Origin: Branchiostoma lanceolatum
Taxonomy: Eukaryota > Chordata > Leptocardii > Amphioxiformes > Branchiostomatidae
Length of the DNA stretch: 64,000 nucleotides
Reading direction: 5' to 3'
Assembly: GCF_035083965.1 (NCBI RefSeq)
Contig: NC_089736.1
Coordinates: 263,001 to 327,000 of the forward strand
Position numbers and translations under genes: made by a program. This document shows positions 60,693 through 64,000 of the stretch, in pieces (positions within the stretch are counted from its first letter, which is position 1; every line of letters starts with the position of its first letter). A model generated the notes under the pieces. It was not told where the DNA came from. It ran no database searches and worked only from the letters and a program-made list of their open reading frames with translations.

Positions 60693-61669
60693 GGAGAGCA
60701 AGATATCAAAACCAGAAGTTCCGCTGCAGTACCATAACAAGCCGCTACGGAGCGTAAATCTACCCATTTTGAGGTCTCATCAAGACCTACCCACATACCA
60801 AGTATCAAGACAACTCCTGTCATCGGTTACGTCATTATTTAGAACCAAATAAAGGTGCACTCTGTTGTTCTCACATCGTCTATCATTTGGGGCAAAGGGC
60901 AACTATGTTTTCTTTAAAGTCCCACTCCTCTGACAACCACGCATTATTTTTAGACCTCGCGAAAGTCAAGACGTCTTACAAAAATAAGGAAAGGGGCACT
61001 TTACTTAAGACGTGTTATGTCTTTGTAGCCACAAGTCTGTTACAAGACGGGAAAACACGTTAAGTGGCCGCCTGTATCCGACATGCCTCCCCTGGCAGCT
61101 CTGACGTCATAGTTTAAGGCTTCAAACATCAGTGTTTATAGCGTTTGGATACACTCTGCAGCCGCACTTGTCTTTCTGATAATGAAACATTGTTGTAAGT
61201 TTTATTCTCTGACGTCAATCAGTAATTCCTGTCGGGAAACAAAAGATAAATTTGGTATTTTCCGGACAACTTCTAAATTCTCTCCCCGCAAAAAAAGAAT
61301 TTAAAAAAAAGATCAATGAAAAAAAATAAAACAAAAGTGTCTAAATTTCATCAACCGACGTCAAATAGAAACGAATGCCAAGAAATAAAGGACTTTGTAT
61401 TGCGTTGTTTTTTTACTTAAATGCTGTTTTCTTCGATCTTCAGAAAATCGCAAGAAAGATGGTGAGAGTCAGAAGAGGTTGGAGCAGCGACATTTTTGCG
61501 TCATGACGTCACCGCCCCCTGACTTTCCCCCTCTACACCCACAAACACGGCGGGAGGCTTTTAAACTCTGACGTAAGTACGCCATTCTCGGGTCCTTCTG
61601 AGCGCAGCATGTTTAGATAAGGAGTAGGAGAGCTCGTTTTGAAAGTTCTGTGTGATCTAAACCACTTCC

Positions 61670-62045
61670 CGAGATAGCCGTAAGGCTCTCTGTGTGTTTA
61701 CTTCAGCGCGGGGACCTTAAGCTGCCATCCTTAACGTTAATGAAAAAATGTAAGTGCAAGTTTTTGTAAAATTACAGGCCACATCTGTGTCACTTTGATG
61801 TTGGCGAAAAAGTTTTTCTTCAAAAATGTAAAAGAATGTCTTAAAATGTCCTTGTGGTGTAAACAAGCTTCTTGAGATAGCCGTAAGGCTCTTTGTATGT
61901 TTACTTGAGCGTGAAAACCTTGAGCTGAGGCCTCAACGTTAATGGACGGATGTAATCTTGAGAACATTTTTGTAAATTTTTCGGCGCATCTTTTTCATGG
62001 CGACTGTTTTGGTGAAATCGTTCTTTATTTTCTTTAAGAATGTAG
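61670..62045. repeat. Diverged tandem duplication of about 200 bp
   Basis: GAGATAGCCGTAAGGCTCT followed by GTGTTTACTT, CTTAAGCTG and AACGTTAATG recurs at about 61672 and 61874. No gene was seen from 60.7 to 63.2 kb. Confidence 0.75.
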
Positions 62046-63272
62046 TAGTGCGTCTTCAAACGTCCTTATTTAGCCTTTCAAAGGAACCTTTTTTGGGTCG
62101 CCTTTCCAAGGAACTCAAGACCTCTAAGGAACTGATGACCTCTAAGGACCTCACGCATGTCTAAGAACCGTTTCTTATCCCTGACGTCTTCGTGTTAGTG
62201 TCTTCTTGTCTGCGTTTTGTCATCTTGTTTGGACAGTAACACCCCCCCCCCCCATATATAGGAAGCTACAGCACATACATCATTGTTATGTGCTATTTGT
62301 AACCTCGGACACTTAAAGGCTGTGAGGAATAAGAAACAGATGCCCGTGTCTTAAGAAGATACGAGGCGTCTATTTTAGTCTGACAATTTTTACAGCTATT
62401 TTGCTCGCAGTAAATGGTCAGAAGGACTCTCCAGGGCAAGGTATGGTTTAACTTGACCACTTAGAAATAAATGCCATTTTTCTTTTAAAAAATGAATCCT
62501 TCAAAAACAAGCGGATAACATATTCTGTCATTATCGCCTAAGTATAGACAATCCGCCAGAATCGTCTAAATGGCGACTATGTTTTCATTACTGTACCTGC
62601 AATCATATTATATGCAAGATTAAGGAAGAGAAACTTTCTGGGGGGGGGTGTAGTGGTTTTCCTCGCTCTTGACACACTGACCGACTTTAACAGTCCGTTT
62701 AGAAAGAAAGAAGAAGCTATTTACGAAAAAGATGCCATCAAATTCTGGACAGCTTCTAACAAGGCCCGATCCCCTCAGTGTTAGCAACAAATAAGGTCTT
62801 TTGGATGCATTTCGGAACAACTTCTTCATCGATGATCACTACATTCTTTATTTTCATTACACCGAAATGTCTTCACAGCCCTGCGCTAAAGAAACCACGT
62901 GGTGGGAAGAGAGCTCTTGGATCTGGCGGATTCTGGCCAAATGTTTTCACACAGAATAATTGATACTGATACATGTGTCATGTTCGTTTGCTGTATGGCT
63001 ATACAAACACTTGTTTTATGTATGTATCTCCTCATTGATTAAATGTCTATAATTTAGGGTGAAAACTCATGAATGAATTCGCTTCAGAATCATAAATAAG
63101 CCTTTTTACGCCTGAACGATAAAGAAAATACCATACGAAGAGAATTCTCTAGAACCCGGTCAAATCTGCAGCCTCGGGCGCAGGTCTGGGGCATCTCAGT
63201 TGTCACTTAGGCACGCCCCCTGGCGGCTTCCCCGGAGCTACAGGCGATATCGTATCACGCTGTATTTGCGTC

Positions 63273-63720
63273 AGCGGCTTCTCTGTTTACCTTGTAAACC
63301 ACCCGAGCTCTGATAGCCTCTCAAACAGGCTTCGCGTGGCGGTTATGATTTCAGCGGCTTCTCTGTTTACCTTGTAAACCACCCGAGCTCTTATAGCCTC
63401 CCAAACAGGCTTCGCGTGGCGGTCATGATTTCAGCTGAACTCTGTTTACCTTGTAACCACCCGCGCTCTCATAGCCTCTCAAACAGGCTTCGCATGGCGG
63501 TTATGATTTCAGTGGCTTCTCTGTTTACCTTGTAAACTACCCGAGCTCTCATAGCCTCCTAAACAGGCTTCGCGTGGCGGTCACGATTTCAGCGGCTTCT
63601 CTGTTTACCTTGTAAACTACCCGCGCTAGGATAGCCTCCCAAACAGGCTTCGCGTGGCGGTCATTATTTCAGTGGCTTCTCTGTTTACCTTGTAAAACAC
63701 CCGCGTTAGGATAGCCTTAG
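63273..63720. repeat. 79-80-bp satellite, about six copies
   Basis: GGCTTCTCTGTTTACCTTGT and ATAGCCTCTCAAACAGGCTT plus CGCGTGGCGG repeat at regular 79-80-base spacing. It abuts a MITE whose end it resembles. Confidence 0.9.
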
Positions 63721-63721
63721 C

Positions 63722-63945
63722 CTCTACCGGGCTCCAGAGGCGGCTGGAAAGAGTAGAAATTGGCCAAATAGACAGAAAAACATGAAAGAGGAGTTAGTCT
63801 GCTATAGGGGTACAGTTTGCCGTGGATGGCATATTGGACCCTCTCTCCGTAGCCTCCGTACCCTTGGCATACTATTCACTCTATTAGGCCAATTTCTACT
63901 ATTTTTTCAGCGATCCCGCGGGGCCTGGTAGGGGCTAGGATAGCC
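63722..63945. mobile_element. MITE-like foldback element, copy 2
   Basis: The left arm AGCCTCTACCGGGCTCC ... AGTAGAAATTGGCCAAATAG is the imperfect inverse of the right arm (CTATTAGGCCAATTTCTACT ... GGGGCCTGGTAGGGGCT). Confidence 0.7.
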
Positions 63946-64000
63946 TCGCAATAGGCGTCGTAGCTATAGGTTTGCTACATCTTCTAAATTTTTCGTTCTC

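Overview
The window looks like nuclear DNA of a lancelet (Branchiostoma-type cephalochordate). Genes are split into short exons with GT/AG introns. Several immune-type domain combinations occur together (type II C-type lectins, an Ig-TIR receptor, a LRR-Death-ROC-COR-Death-protease protein). The spaces between exons are full of small inverted-repeat transposons, 5'-truncated LINE tails, tRNA-derived SINEs and minisatellites. The species is inferred from style and domain content, not from a database match. Gene models were built by hand from reading frames, splice-site consensus and intron phase, and each chain given below closes in frame.

Layout. 1.3-4.3 kb and 6.7-11.8 kb (minus): two paralogous type II membrane C-type lectins (cytoplasmic tail, TM, coiled-coil stalk, one or two CTLDs). 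14.5-20.6 kb (plus): an IL-1R/TLR-superfamily receptor with two Ig domains, one TM and one TIR domain in 10 exons. 22.9-37.0 kb (plus): four ankyrin repeats, each in its own exon, followed by a very large LRR - Death - ROC GTPase - COR - Death - trypsin-like protease gene; whether the ankyrin part belongs to the same transcript hinges on one intron-phase problem. 40.5-44.8 kb (minus): a complete 9-exon paraoxonase (PON) gene. 47.7-51.3 kb and 54.2-55.6 kb (minus): two paralogs of an IQ-motif plus two-I-set-Ig protein of the SPEGNB type, one with seven coding exons and the other with three. 55.7-64 kb: no gene that I can support; it holds tandem arrays and MITE-like elements.

How the genes fit together. 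The first 37 kb read as an innate-immunity neighbourhood: surface lectins, a TIR receptor, and an intracellular sensor whose Death domains, GTPase switch and C-terminal serine protease suggest proteolytic signalling. This is inference from architecture. The PON and muscle-type Ig genes have no evident functional link to it.

The most interesting items are the LRR-DD-ROC-COR-DD-protease fusion; a possible one-nucleotide microexon joining it to the ankyrin exons; and a recurrent pattern, in three genes, of local tandem duplications that copy an exon end together with its splice site. In the PON gene these copies stay in frame and could lengthen the protein.
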